From Sporolactobacillus spathodeae (GTDB lineage: Bacteria; Bacillota; Bacilli; Bacillales; Sporolactobacillaceae): a DNA stretch of 46,809 bases. A model generated the notes under the pieces. It did not search any database. It saw only the letters and a program-made list of their open reading frames with translations, and had not been told where the DNA came from. The translations under genes were made by a program, and so were the position numbers. The stretch spans positions 1 to 46,809 of the forward strand of contig NZ_JAFBEV010000023.1 in NCBI RefSeq assembly GCF_016908935.1. The letters run 5' to 3'. Shown piece by piece: positions 35,031 to 44,059 of the stretch. Every line of letters begins with the position of its first letter. Position 1 is the first letter of the stretch.

Positions 35031-35693
35031 TTACCTGGCACCCTCGCCGGTGAATAACACGCGGATGGTTTTCGCAAAAATAGCACGTTCCATTGCTGGA
35101 GAAAGATGACGGACATAATCCAAGTCATAAACAAGCTTCTCTTTCGGCGTCAGATCATAACCGCCGTTGACCTGAGCCAACCCTGTTAGGCCAGGTTTAA
35201 CAAGCAACCGTTTCTTGAATCCGGGAATTTCATGATTAAATTGTTCGGTAAACATCGGCCGCTCCGGACGCGGGCCGATCAGCGACATATCGCCTTTCAG
35301 CACTGAAAGAAACTGGGGTAATTCATCAATTCGTGTTTTGCGAATAAACCGCCCGACTTTTGTTACACGGGGGTCATTGCTTTCCGCCCATTTCGCACCG
35401 GCTTTCTCCGCGTCTTTGCGCATCGAACGCAATTTAATTAGCTTAAATCGTTTGCCGCCTTGTCCGACACGTTCCTGAATATAAAAAGGTGATCCCGGTG
35501 TTTCATAAACAATCAATAGAGAGAAAAGCAATAGGACTGGAGCGGCCAATACAAGTCCGACAAGAGAACCGATGATGTCCACCGCTCGTTTCAAACAAAG
35601 ATATGGCTTGATTCCCTCGGGCAGCGACACATCCGGCGTTTTCTGGATAATAGAATAATCTGTAAAAATTTTTACCTGTTTTTCCGCATTCAC
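35031..35693 (-). CDS. tuaA: Undecaprenyl-phosphate sugar-1-phosphate transferase, TuaA-like
   Basis: A 220-residue bacterial sugar transferase that starts a repeat unit on undecaprenyl phosphate. One membrane helix (about 38-65) precedes the catalytic domain with KLRSMRKDAE, RKTRIDELPQF and IGPRPERP, all diagnostic. The GTG at 35693 is chosen because GAGGAG lies 8 nt before it; the frame also starts at a GTG at 35702. It lies 109 nt after tuaB and 31 nt before the epimerase gene. Confidence 0.88.
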   Translation of the reverse strand: MNAEKQVKIFTDYSIIQKTPDVSLPEGIKPYLCLKRAVDIIGSLVGLVLAAPVLLLFSLLIVYETPGSPFYIQERVGQGGKRFKLIKLRSMRKDAEKAGAKWAESNDPRVTKVGRFIRKTRIDELPQFLSVLKGDMSLIGPRPERPMFTEQFNHEIPGFKKRLLVKPGLTGLAQVNGGYDLTPKEKLVYDLDYVRHLSPAMERAIFAKTIRVLFTGEGAR

Positions 35694-35802
35694 GAAAGTC
35701 ACTCCTCGGAAACCGTGTCCTTCAATCTTTGGTACATGTATCGATTATAGAAGCGGAATGTATTGTTTTTATGGTGAGAAGTTAAAGCTTCTGTAAACTT
35801 TA

Positions 35803-37275
35803 TCACAGATTTGCCGTTGGCCGATCCGTCCGCTTCCTCAAGCTAAATCGCTCAGAAAAACGACGTATTGTTCCCGTCTGAACCGCTAAAGTTAGCATTA
35901 GCATGCCCAAATTGAGCGGAACTATAAACGGAAGTGCGAACGCGTTGATGCAAGAAGCCGCGAACAATAAAACCATCACCGCATAATGGCGTTTCAATGG
36001 AAAACTGGTCCAATTCCTACTGGAGAAAAAACTTCTCGCGCAGAAGAAAAAAAGATAAGCCACACCGGTGGCGCATGCCGCGCCGATCGCCCCGAACTGG
36101 GGAACGAGCAAGCTGTTTAGCACCAGGCTTGGCGCAAGCGCGATCACGCTGACCCAAATGTTCAAGAAACTTTTTCGGGAGAAGACGATGCCGAGTGTTG
36201 TTGTCTCGCTGATCGTATACATCACTGGCTGCAGGCAAAGAAAGCCAATACTGTAAATGGTTGATGCATAATCTGGAGACAAAACAAAGACAATCAATTG
36301 TTTGAAAATCAAGACGCCAAAGAATAATAGAGTCATAATGAGCAGCAGGCCATCGCTGACTAATTGAAAATATCGAATATCCTTCCCTTCGCTATGCCAG
36401 CGATAGGCAGTCGGCACCCAAAAATTGGTGAAACTGGTCTGGATAACCGAAAGAACCGATGAAATTTTCAAGGTTGCCGTAAAGATTCCGAGTTCGTAAA
36501 AGTTGCTCCACGTCCGCAACGAAAGCTGGCCAGCTGAGTTGAGGAATGTTGCGGCCGAGGCGGCCACAACAATTGGCAGACCAAAGAGGAGCAGTCGCTT
36601 GATAAGCGGCCAGTCAAGGTGGAAACCACGAAAATCGAGTAACCGCCGATAGCGAATGATTAGATAAAGGTCTCCGGTCATCTGCCCAATTGTGGTTGCA
36701 TAGATGACAGCAAGAAAATCGCGCCGAATCATCAAAACGAATACAAGTGTTGCCGCAAGAATCACAAGCTTAATTAAAATTGAGAAAACGGAATAGGCGA
36801 AGGCTTTTTCCTCCATGCGAATCGAAAGCAGAATAAAGCGTTCGAGAATCATCGATAGCAGCATCACAGCCATCAGCAGAACTGCCAAATGATCGTTTGG
36901 ATCACCGAACACAAGTTGGGAAACCAAATTCATATTCAAGCAGATCACCGTAAATAAGCACATCGAAAAAAGGAACGGTACGATCAACGCATTTTGGAAC
37001 AGCCGCAATCGATTTGCCGTCTCATGGTAATCGCGCGTATAGGCCTGATCAACACCGAGATATAGGAATGTGACAAAAAGCATCTGGATCAGCGAGAACA
37101 TTCCGGCTTTGCCGTATTCTTCTGGGACAATAAAATGCGTCGTTAACGGGATTGTAATAAAGGCGATCAGCGCTCCGCCAATTGGCCCGATCGAAAAGCC
37201 AAACAGCCGTTTGATAAATCCATGACCGGCGCCGCCTTGTCCTAATATCGCTTTTATCGCTTTTATCACGCTCAT
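35803..37275 (-). CDS. tuaB: Wzx-type polysaccharide flippase, TuaB-like
   Basis: A 490-residue membrane protein with about 12-14 hydrophobic helices and the N-terminal pattern FIVPEEYGKAGMFSL, typical of the MOP/Wzx exporter family that flips lipid-linked repeat units. The ATG at 37275 overlaps the tuaC stop by 4 nt (ATGA), so the two are coupled. B. subtilis tuaB has the same role and neighbours. Confidence 0.85.
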   Translation of the reverse strand: MSVIKAIKAILGQGGAGHGFIKRLFGFSIGPIGGALIAFITIPLTTHFIVPEEYGKAGMFSLIQMLFVTFLYLGVDQAYTRDYHETANRLRLFQNALIVPFLFSMCLFTVICLNMNLVSQLVFGDPNDHLAVLLMAVMLLSMILERFILLSIRMEEKAFAYSVFSILIKLVILAATLVFVLMIRRDFLAVIYATTIGQMTGDLYLIIRYRRLLDFRGFHLDWPLIKRLLLFGLPIVVAASAATFLNSAGQLSLRTWSNFYELGIFTATLKISSVLSVIQTSFTNFWVPTAYRWHSEGKDIRYFQLVSDGLLLIMTLLFFGVLIFKQLIVFVLSPDYASTIYSIGFLCLQPVMYTISETTTLGIVFSRKSFLNIWVSVIALAPSLVLNSLLVPQFGAIGAACATGVAYLFFFCARSFFSSRNWTSFPLKRHYAVMVLLFAASCINAFALPFIVPLNLGMLMLTLAVQTGTIRRFSERFSLRKRTDRPTANL

Positions 37276-38495
37276 GGATTGATATCCCTTTCGAAAAGAC
37301 GAATTAAGCGTGCATTCTGTGTTTCGATATTAAATTCCTTTGCCACTGTTTGCCGCGCTTGGTTCACAATCTTCGTCCAACGCTCAGGATTGCGGATCAC
37401 GGCTTCAATAGCCGCAGCAAGTCCAACCGGATCGTGCTCGGCGACGAGCCAGCCGTTCGCACCGTCCGCAATTAGTTCCGGTATACCGCTGTGGCGCGTG
37501 GCGATCACAAGTCGTTCCATCGCCAGCGCTTCCATTAATTGAACCGGAATCCCCTCCATATCACCATCACTGCTCGTCACGCTCGGCGCAAGCACAAGCT
37601 GTGCACGAGATGCGAGATGAATCCATTCTTCCTGCGTGCACCAGCCAACAAGTTCAATCACTGTCTCCAGTCCTGCAGCCTGAATCCGCTGGTGTAGTTC
37701 TCCGGCGAGTGGGCCATCGCCAGCGATCGCGTAATGGACCTTGAATCCTCTTTGCACAAGTAGACGAATCGCTTCAATCGCATCGTCCAGTCCTTTTTTC
37801 TCCACAAGACGCGCCGCTGAAACAATTTGCAATGTCTCCTCTGGCTCGGCGGCCTCCGCTTGAAAGGCCGACAAGTCGATGCCCATATGATGCACGATTA
37901 TCTGCTCCGGTTTTGCCCCGAGCGACAAGCAGCGCTGCCGCCAAAAATCGCTAATCGGCAGCAGAATTGCCGGTGAGCGGAACAAGTCCTGATAGACAGT
38001 GTTACCTTTTTGCCGCACATAGCGCAGCATATCATAGCCATGAAACGCCACAAAAAGACGGCCACCAAGCAGCCCGCGTTCCATGCATTTCTGAGCAAGT
38101 ATCCCATTTGGACCGAAATGTGCGAGGATAATCTGCCTGTCCGACAAGTCTGTCTGAGTCAGGCAACGCGCCATTAAGATCAGATTCGGATGTCTGACAA
38201 AATCGTTTAATCGAATTTGGTGAAGGCCATGTTTTAAAAATAAGCCAGCCAATCCTTTTGCAAATTGCTGAAGCTTGCGGAATTTTCCCATTCGCACCCC
38301 TTCAGATGCTCCATAATAAATAACCCGCTCCTGAAGGCGGTATCGCCGCACATCCTCATGCACTTTCTGATCGGGCGCAGGCTGTTTGGCCAGGATCGTG
38401 ACCTCATGACCGGCATCAATTAAGCCGGTGATTTGATTTAATATAAACGTCTGCGAGAGTTTCGGAAATTCACCGACAACAACTAAAATTTTCAT
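37272..38495 (-). CDS. tuaC: Family 4-type glycosyltransferase, TuaC-like
   Basis: A 407-residue GT-B transferase. The N-terminus FPKLSQTFILNQI is typical of TuaC/AmsK-like enzymes. The donor site shows SAARLVEKKGLDDAI and, near residue 320, EGIPVQLMEALAME with the E-x7-E pair. The ATG at 38495 has a GGAGG site 6 nt upstream. It has its own apparent promoter with Pho-box-like repeats and is followed by overlapping tuaB. Confidence 0.82.
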   Translation of the reverse strand: MKILVVVGEFPKLSQTFILNQITGLIDAGHEVTILAKQPAPDQKVHEDVRRYRLQERVIYYGASEGVRMGKFRKLQQFAKGLAGLFLKHGLHQIRLNDFVRHPNLILMARCLTQTDLSDRQIILAHFGPNGILAQKCMERGLLGGRLFVAFHGYDMLRYVRQKGNTVYQDLFRSPAILLPISDFWRQRCLSLGAKPEQIIVHHMGIDLSAFQAEAAEPEETLQIVSAARLVEKKGLDDAIEAIRLLVQRGFKVHYAIAGDGPLAGELHQRIQAAGLETVIELVGWCTQEEWIHLASRAQLVLAPSVTSSDGDMEGIPVQLMEALAMERLVIATRHSGIPELIADGANGWLVAEHDPVGLAAAIEAVIRNPERWTKIVNQARQTVAKEFNIETQNARLIRLFERDINP

Positions 38496-38563
38496 ACTGA
38501 TCCTCCATAAAAACGTAGGATGTCTGATGATCTACGAGCCTAAGCGGAAGCCGCCTGCTCACC

Positions 38564-38606
38564 ATTATAGCTATAGAACATTTATCCAGTGTTAAGTATT
38601 CATTAA
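38564..38606 (-). promoter_or_regulatory. tuaC promoter with three Pho-box-like hexamers
   Basis: The minus strand reads TTAATG, 5 nt, TTAACA, 5 nt, TAAATG, then 9 nt and TATAAT (38564-38569). The 11-bp spacing and TTAACA-like sequence fit direct repeats bound by PhoP in Bacillus, which activates tua genes under phosphate starvation. No separate -35 is needed in such promoters. Confidence 0.6.
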
Positions 38607-38728
38607 GAATGCTTTTGATAAACCTTTGCCGAAAATCGGTTCATTTAAAATTAACAGCGTTCCACCATTATGAGCAACAGTCTGAGCAAATTTTTACTTA
38701 ACAACATGCCGATTTTTATCGTGACCAT

Positions 38729-38868
38729 ACTTCGGCTGCTCGCTTGCCGCGGGCGCCCCGCGTCTCCTCAGACAGGTTAGAATCTGCGGGTTTTCACTTG
38801 GCTCGCTTTTCCCGCAAGACGCCAGTGCACCTCGCTGCATTTTTGTGCAAAAATCTTTCTTATCTCTT
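38729..38868. repeat. Dispersed palindromic repeat, copy E
   Basis: ACTTCGGCTGCTCGCTTGCC, the GC-rich arms, TTTTCCCGCAAGACGCCAGT and the tail CACCTCGCTGCATTTTTGTG match copies B and F. The leading CTTGGC hairpin is missing. It abuts the tuaD terminator. Confidence 0.85.
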
Positions 38869-38898
38869 TAAAAAAACATCCCCTGTATTGGGGATGTT
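38869..38898 (-). terminator. Terminator of tuaD
   Basis: On the minus strand AACATCCCC pairs with GGGGATGTT around a 6-nt loop and is followed by a run of T, 18 nt after the tuaD stop. It separates tuaD from the rest of the cluster. Confidence 0.85.
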
Positions 38899-38915
38899 CG
38901 TTATTGGGTGCTTGA

Positions 38916-40238
38916 TTAAAAGATAAACTCTGTCGCGCGATTGGGTCGGCCGATTGAATAATAATCGATGCCTGCGCGGCGCATCTCGTTCGGCGAATAA
39001 CAGTTGCGGCCATCGAAAACAATGGCATGTTTCATCAGACGCTTATACGTTTCCGGCTCCATTTTGCGGATATCCGGCCAATCGGTCAAAATAACTGCGC
39101 AATCCGCTTCACGAAGCGCTTCATCGACATGATTTGTGAAAACCGCTACTTGACCAAGCAGTTGCTCAGCCCTGCCCGACGCAATCGGGTCATAGGCAAT
39201 CAAATCAGCCCCACGTTTCGCAAGTTCAGGTACCATGACAAGTGCTGGCGATTCGCGCATATCATCCGTGTTCGGTTTGAACGCGAGACCAAGCACAGCG
39301 AGCCGCTTGCCTGCCAGATCACCACCCAATCGATTTTCAATTTTTTCAAGGAGCAGACGCTGCTGCTGCCTATTCACTTCAATCACAGATTTCAGTAAAT
39401 TAAAATCATGATGATGGTTGCCAGCAAGCTGAACGAGTGCGTGCGTGTCTTTTGGAAAACAGGAACCGCCATAACCAATGCCCGCCTTAAGAAAATCCGG
39501 CCCGATTCGGTGATCCAGCCCCATCCCCTGCGCGACTTCTTCAACGTCAGCGCCAAGTTTCTCGCAAAGATTCGCGATCTCATTGATAAAACTTATTTTT
39601 GTCGCAAGAAATGCATTCGACGCATATTTGATCATTTCACTGCTGCAAATATCGGTATGCAGAATCGGCAGACCAAAAGGCCGATTAATTTCCTCCAATA
39701 CTTCGGCCGCTGCCGGATTATCTGTGCCAATCACGATTCGATCGCCATGGAATGTATCATGGATGGCCGAACCTTCTCGTAGAAACTCCGGATTTGAGGC
39801 AATCGTAACACGCATGTCCTCAGGAACGAGCCGGTTAATCAGTCGCTGGATTTTATAGTTGGTTCCGACGGGGACGGTGCTCTTGATCACCACAATCAAC
39901 GGATGGCTGATATGCGCGGCAAGATCCCTCGCTGCTTGACGAACATAATCTAAATTGGCCGATCCATCCGGCCGTTCCGGCGTGCCGACCGCGAGATAAA
40001 CGACACGCGCCCGATCCAGTCCACGTGCGTAATCGGCGGTGAAAAACAAGCGAGCGTTCTGCATATTTCGCTGCATCATCTCGCCAAGACCCGGTTCATA
40101 AATCGTCGGAATACCATGGTTCAACGTCTTCACTTTATCGGAATCAATATCGATGCAAGTCACCGTATGGCCAATCTCCGCCAACGCTACGCCAGTCACT
40201 AGACCAACATAACCGGTGCCAATCACAGCTATCTTCAA
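38916..40238 (-). CDS. tuaD: UDP-glucose 6-dehydrogenase
   Basis: It oxidises UDP-glucose to UDP-glucuronate with two NAD+, supplying the acidic sugar of teichuronic acid. The 440 residues include IGTGYVGLVTG at the N-terminus, YLAVGTP and the catalytic Cys260 in GYGGSCFPKD. The start is the TTG at 40238 with AGGGG 6 nt upstream. Unlike in B. subtilis, where tuaD is the fourth gene, here it leads the cluster with its own promoter and terminator. Confidence 0.93.
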   Translation of the reverse strand: MKIAVIGTGYVGLVTGVALAEIGHTVTCIDIDSDKVKTLNHGIPTIYEPGLGEMMQRNMQNARLFFTADYARGLDRARVVYLAVGTPERPDGSANLDYVRQAARDLAAHISHPLIVVIKSTVPVGTNYKIQRLINRLVPEDMRVTIASNPEFLREGSAIHDTFHGDRIVIGTDNPAAAEVLEEINRPFGLPILHTDICSSEMIKYASNAFLATKISFINEIANLCEKLGADVEEVAQGMGLDHRIGPDFLKAGIGYGGSCFPKDTHALVQLAGNHHHDFNLLKSVIEVNRQQQRLLLEKIENRLGGDLAGKRLAVLGLAFKPNTDDMRESPALVMVPELAKRGADLIAYDPIASGRAEQLLGQVAVFTNHVDEALREADCAVILTDWPDIRKMEPETYKRLMKHAIVFDGRNCYSPNEMRRAGIDYYSIGRPNRATEFIF

Positions 40239-40415
40239 AAGAAACCCCTCGCAATCCGCTGATGGATTCAGACTTCGGCTGCAAGTCAGCCGCCAAGGTC
40301 TGTCCGAACGTTTCTGTCAGTCTATAGGGCAGGCAGCTTTTCTCTGCTAATAACCTATCCGCCGCCTGCTTGTCTCATACATCCATCCTAAGAAATTTCA
40401 GCAACGTTTACCCGG

Positions 40416-40457
40416 ATTATAAAACGGCGACGTTAAGCAGCCATTAAGGAAATGTAA
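40416..40457 (-). promoter_or_regulatory. tuaD promoter with three Pho-box-like hexamers
   Basis: The minus strand reads TTACAT, 4 nt, TTAATG, 5 nt, TTAACG, then 9 nt and TATAAT (40416-40421). The distance from the last hexamer to the -10 is the same as at tuaC. A leader of about 170 nt would separate this promoter from the start codon. Confidence 0.6.
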
Positions 40458-40600
40458 AAAGCGAGTCAAACTAGGATCAAGTCATCAAAAAATTTACAAA
40501 CTTATGGGAAACACTGTAGCCTTATCAAAATTTATTTAAATTCAGTAAACCGTTAACAATGAAAGCCTAAGATAAAAACAGTGCCCAAACCAAACCATGA

Positions 40601-40706
40601 TTAGAAAAACTTGGCAAGCCAAGTCTTTTGAACAATGGCGAAGCCTTAGTTTTTCTTATACTTAATTCCTTTGAAATCTTTATACTTTCTTAACGTATAA
40701 AAAGTA
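40601..40706. repeat. Short form of the dispersed repeat (copy G)
   Basis: The hairpin CTTGGCAAGCCAAG (40610-40623) and the tail CTTTATACTTTCTTAACGTA are present, but the central GC-rich palindrome is replaced by AT-rich sequence. It matches the shorter piece at 15881-15932. Confidence 0.7.
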
Positions 40707-40775
40707 GAAAATGGGTATAACTTAAAAACATTTATCTTTCGCTATTTATGTGTGAAATACTGGAGGAATCGGACA

Positions 40776-41759
40776 ATGCCTGAATCAATTGTGACGATTA
40801 TCGTTCCTTGTTATAACGAAGAAAAAATTCTCGATACAACCATTCCGCGGCTGCGCGCAATTCTGCTGCAAGCTTGCAAAGATCATTTGATTGACTCCGC
40901 GAGCACGCTGCTACTTGTTGATGACGGAAGTACCGATCGCAGCTGGGAAATCATTACCCATTTTGTAAATAAATACCGTGAAGTAACTGGGTTAAAACTG
41001 AGTCGCAATTTCGGTCACCCGCACGCATTGATAGCCGGAATTGAGAGCGCACGTCCTTATTCGGATTGCGTCATCACCATCAATGCCAACCTACAGGCGG
41101 GCGACCAAGTAATTCCCGAATTTTTGAAAAAATATCACGAAGGCTGTGATTTTGTCCGTGGTGTGCGGAACCGGAGAATGATCAGACGTGCTCGCCCGAT
41201 TTTCTATCAAACGATGCAAAAGCTCGGCATGCATCTTGAATCGAACCCCGCTGATCTCTACTTGCTCAGCAGAAGGGCGCTAAAAGAAATGAACGCTTTC
41301 CAGGATGAAAATATCTTTCTGAGCGATCTCTATCCACTGCTCGGTTTACAAAGCGCTGACGTCTCTTACACACCGAAAAAACGAGTCACCAACTCATCCA
41401 AATCTCGGCATTTTAAAGGGTTCCATTTCTTCATTGACAGAATCGCTTCTTCTCCTTTTGCCCCAATACGAATGGTGACCTATCTGGGCATTGGCGCGAT
41501 AGGGATCGGAATCCTAAACGGCTGCCACATTTTGATGGAACAAGGATTCGATTACCTCTCTGCCGGATGGAACCCGATCATTCTCTCAATTTGGATCGTT
41601 GGCGGCATGCAACTGATCGTGATTGGCATGATCGGCGAATCGATCCGAAAACGGTACAGAAAGGCTAGGCGGTGGCTGCGTCATATGGATAAGAAGCTAC
41701 TCCTGCACCGCGCGGAAAAACTTGAAAAATATAAGAAGATGAAAAAAACCGCTTATTAA
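40776..41759 (+). CDS. Family 2 glycosyltransferase with C-terminal membrane helices (YkcC/GtrB-like)
   Basis: A 327-residue polyprenyl-phosphate glycosyltransferase. IIVPCYNEEKIL and VDDGSTDRSW mark the GT2 domain (about 1-230), and two hydrophobic helices follow (about 235-285). Such enzymes load a sugar from its nucleotide onto undecaprenyl phosphate for use outside the cell. The usual acidic D-x-D region reads INANLQAG here, a departure from the INADLQ pattern of relatives. The ATG at 40776 has GGAGG 9 nt upstream. It is followed by a GT-C protein 36 nt later, as in B. subtilis ykcC-ykcB. Confidence 0.85.
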   Translation: MPESIVTIIVPCYNEEKILDTTIPRLRAILLQACKDHLIDSASTLLLVDDGSTDRSWEIITHFVNKYREVTGLKLSRNFGHPHALIAGIESARPYSDCVITINANLQAGDQVIPEFLKKYHEGCDFVRGVRNRRMIRRARPIFYQTMQKLGMHLESNPADLYLLSRRALKEMNAFQDENIFLSDLYPLLGLQSADVSYTPKKRVTNSSKSRHFKGFHFFIDRIASSPFAPIRMVTYLGIGAIGIGILNGCHILMEQGFDYLSAGWNPIILSIWIVGGMQLIVIGMIGESIRKRYRKARRWLRHMDKKLLLHRAEKLEKYKKMKKTAY

Positions 41760-41795
41760 TCGCAGCCGCGATCCGTCAGAAATTTTTTATTCAGG

Positions 41796-44000
41796 ATGTG
41801 GATACACGTGTCGCTTAAGCACACCCTTATTTCTCTTTTTCAGATCGCTTTTGCCATCGGATTCGCCGTTATTCTAATCATGGCTGCTTGTTTGCCTGTT
41901 TTGTTTGCAAATACAGGAAATTTAGCTCGATTGATTCTCTCCTTGATCGTCCTTGCACTGCTCATTTTCTTTCTTTTTGCAGCGTTTTACCGATGGCTTG
42001 ACCGATTCGTTGCGCGCGGTCAAAAAATAATAGCGGCTGTTTTATTCGGGATGATTGGCATTTTTGAACTGATTCTCATCTTCAAGTTCCATACCATAAG
42101 CCCGCCGCTGATCGACGGCGGGCACACGTATGTCGAGGCGCTTTATTTGCTGCGCCATCACCATGCATCTGGCGCCGCCTACTTCCAGATTTATCCGAAT
42201 AACATTCCAGTTACGCTGCTGCGTTACCTGCTCTACCGCATCTTCGCCATCTTCCATTTCCAAAGTTATATGATCATCGATCGATTGTTCTGCGGTGGTG
42301 CGCTTTTTGCCGGTATTTATTTCTTATGGAAATTTATCATTCGGCAATTCAATCTGCGCTCTGGGAACCTTTTCCTGGCTATGGCTTTGACTTCTTTTCC
42401 TTATTTTTTCTATACTCTATATTTCTACACGGATACGGCGATCATAATGATTCCGCCGCTTTTGATCCTCCTGTGGCAGAAATATAGCCGGACACACCGC
42501 CTACGCGAATTAATACTGCTTGGGATCGCGCTCGGTCTTGGCTGCCAGATCCGTCAGAATCTGATTCTCTTCCTGCCAGCAGTAATCATTTATTGGCTGG
42601 TAAAAGCTGGATGGAGAAAAACTATTCTGCCGTTTTTCGTCATCTGCGGTCTATTAATCACTTGTCAAATGGCGATGCAGCAGGTCGAGCGTGCTTATGG
42701 TTATCAACCGAACCCGCGTCTTGCCATGCCGACGTCGCATTGGCTAATGCTCGGCTTGTCCGCCGATGGCGGTTACAATAAAGCCGATTACAAACGTACC
42801 GTCCGCGAGCCAACGCAAGAAGCCAAGCGCGCCACCAATTGGCAAGTGATCCGTGAACGCATGGATCGCGCCGGAGCAGGCGGCCTGATCACGCTTTGGG
42901 GGCTGAAAATTGCGCGAACGTGGGGCATGGGTGCAGAGGGCTACTATTGGTACACTGAATTCACCAGCCACCCGTCCCTTGCGTATACGTATCTATTTGG
43001 CGATCGGCGCGTACTTGTACTCTTTACGATTCAAGCGTTTTATCTAGTCAGCCTCTTTCTGACGCTTTTTTCTGTAGTCCGCTTTTTTCGGACAAGGGAA
43101 TTGACCACAAATCTGCTCATTCAGATTTGCTTATTTGGCAATCTGCTTTTCTACACGTTTATTTGGGAAGCCGAACCGCGCTACAGTCTACTCTTCTCGC
43201 CCTATTTTTTGCTCAGCGCTGTCTTCGGCTTTCACGAATTAAGGCATCAAGCCACCCATTTACGCACCATTCTGCAACACAACGACCCATCTGAAAAAAG
43301 ACTGCAAGCCATCAAACAATGGTCGAGCTTCAGCCTGCTTGTGCTCGTGCTAATCTTCGGCGAACTCAATCAGCAGGACGTGACTGAAAATCGAATCGTC
43401 CGCGACTATCGAGTCAATCTGCCACATGTGCTTGGCAAGAAATCCGCGAAAGTCGACGCCACGCACCAAATCGGTCAAACCTTTCAAGCATCAAAATCGT
43501 TCAACCGCATCCGAATTGCCGTAAAAAGTAAAAATGGTCATGGCCGTTATCTAATCACACTTCGCACCCCCGGCAACATGCAAAAATTGATAACCACAAC
43601 CGATCGTCTGAAGAGTAAACACTCGCTTGTGCTGCGCGTGCCGCTGCAACAGCTGCCAGCTGGAACATCCGCTCAGCTAAACATCCAGCAATTAAGCGGA
43701 TCCCCCGGCGCTTCTCTCCATTTAAAAATGAACGGACGCGGCTTTGATTTACGTGACATTTATCCGCACGGCACGATGACACGAAACGGTCGCCCAGTCG
43801 CCAAATCCGATCTCCAATTTCAAGTCTATTATCAACATATGGCTCCGCTCATTCCCGAAACGCTTTACGACCTGCTGCTGATCATTCCCGAAGTACTGAT
43901 TCTGATCACAGCAGCTTCTTTGGCAATGGAGTCCATTCGCCGACCAAACGGCTCATTGCGTTCGCTTTTGTTGAAAAGAAAAACCAATCATCAGGACTAG
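41796..44000 (+). CDS. GT-C-type integral membrane glycosyltransferase (YkcB-like)
   Basis: A 734-residue protein with about twelve hydrophobic helices in residues 1-520, an extracytoplasmic beta-rich domain (about 540-690) and a final helix (about 695-720). Early in the chain DGGHTYVEALYLL and QIYPNNIPV resemble acceptor/donor loops of PMT/ArnT-type GT-C enzymes. It probably uses the lipid-linked sugar made by the preceding gene to glycosylate a cell-envelope polymer; the target is unknown, and teichuronic acid is one option given the neighbours. The ATG at 41796 lacks a good ribosome site; a GTG at 41808 is an alternative. Confidence 0.75.
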   Translation: MWIHVSLKHTLISLFQIAFAIGFAVILIMAACLPVLFANTGNLARLILSLIVLALLIFFLFAAFYRWLDRFVARGQKIIAAVLFGMIGIFELILIFKFHTISPPLIDGGHTYVEALYLLRHHHASGAAYFQIYPNNIPVTLLRYLLYRIFAIFHFQSYMIIDRLFCGGALFAGIYFLWKFIIRQFNLRSGNLFLAMALTSFPYFFYTLYFYTDTAIIMIPPLLILLWQKYSRTHRLRELILLGIALGLGCQIRQNLILFLPAVIIYWLVKAGWRKTILPFFVICGLLITCQMAMQQVERAYGYQPNPRLAMPTSHWLMLGLSADGGYNKADYKRTVREPTQEAKRATNWQVIRERMDRAGAGGLITLWGLKIARTWGMGAEGYYWYTEFTSHPSLAYTYLFGDRRVLVLFTIQAFYLVSLFLTLFSVVRFFRTRELTTNLLIQICLFGNLLFYTFIWEAEPRYSLLFSPYFLLSAVFGFHELRHQATHLRTILQHNDPSEKRLQAIKQWSSFSLLVLVLIFGELNQQDVTENRIVRDYRVNLPHVLGKKSAKVDATHQIGQTFQASKSFNRIRIAVKSKNGHGRYLITLRTPGNMQKLITTTDRLKSKHSLVLRVPLQQLPAGTSAQLNIQQLSGSPGASLHLKMNGRGFDLRDIYPHGTMTRNGRPVAKSDLQFQVYYQHMAPLIPETLYDLLLIIPEVLILITAASLAMESIRRPNGSLRSLLLKRKTNHQD

Positions 44001-44059
44001 CAAAACAGGAGCTCTTTGGTCCGGCCCCGTTCCGGCGCTACTTTGCTGATTGACGCCGC

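Larger units (their letters stand above)
38496..38915. other. Intergenic region between tuaC and tuaD
   Basis: About 420 bases hold the tuaC promoter with Pho-box-like repeats, repeat copy E and the tuaD terminator. No gene is seen. Confidence 0.7.
40239..40775. other. Divergent intergenic region between tuaD and the ykcC-like gene
   Basis: About 537 bases. The left part is the tuaD leader, with an inverted GCAGGC/GCCTGC pair (about 40330-40378) that could fold; then come the tuaD promoter and a short form of the dispersed repeat. No clear promoter for the plus-strand gene was found. Confidence 0.6.
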
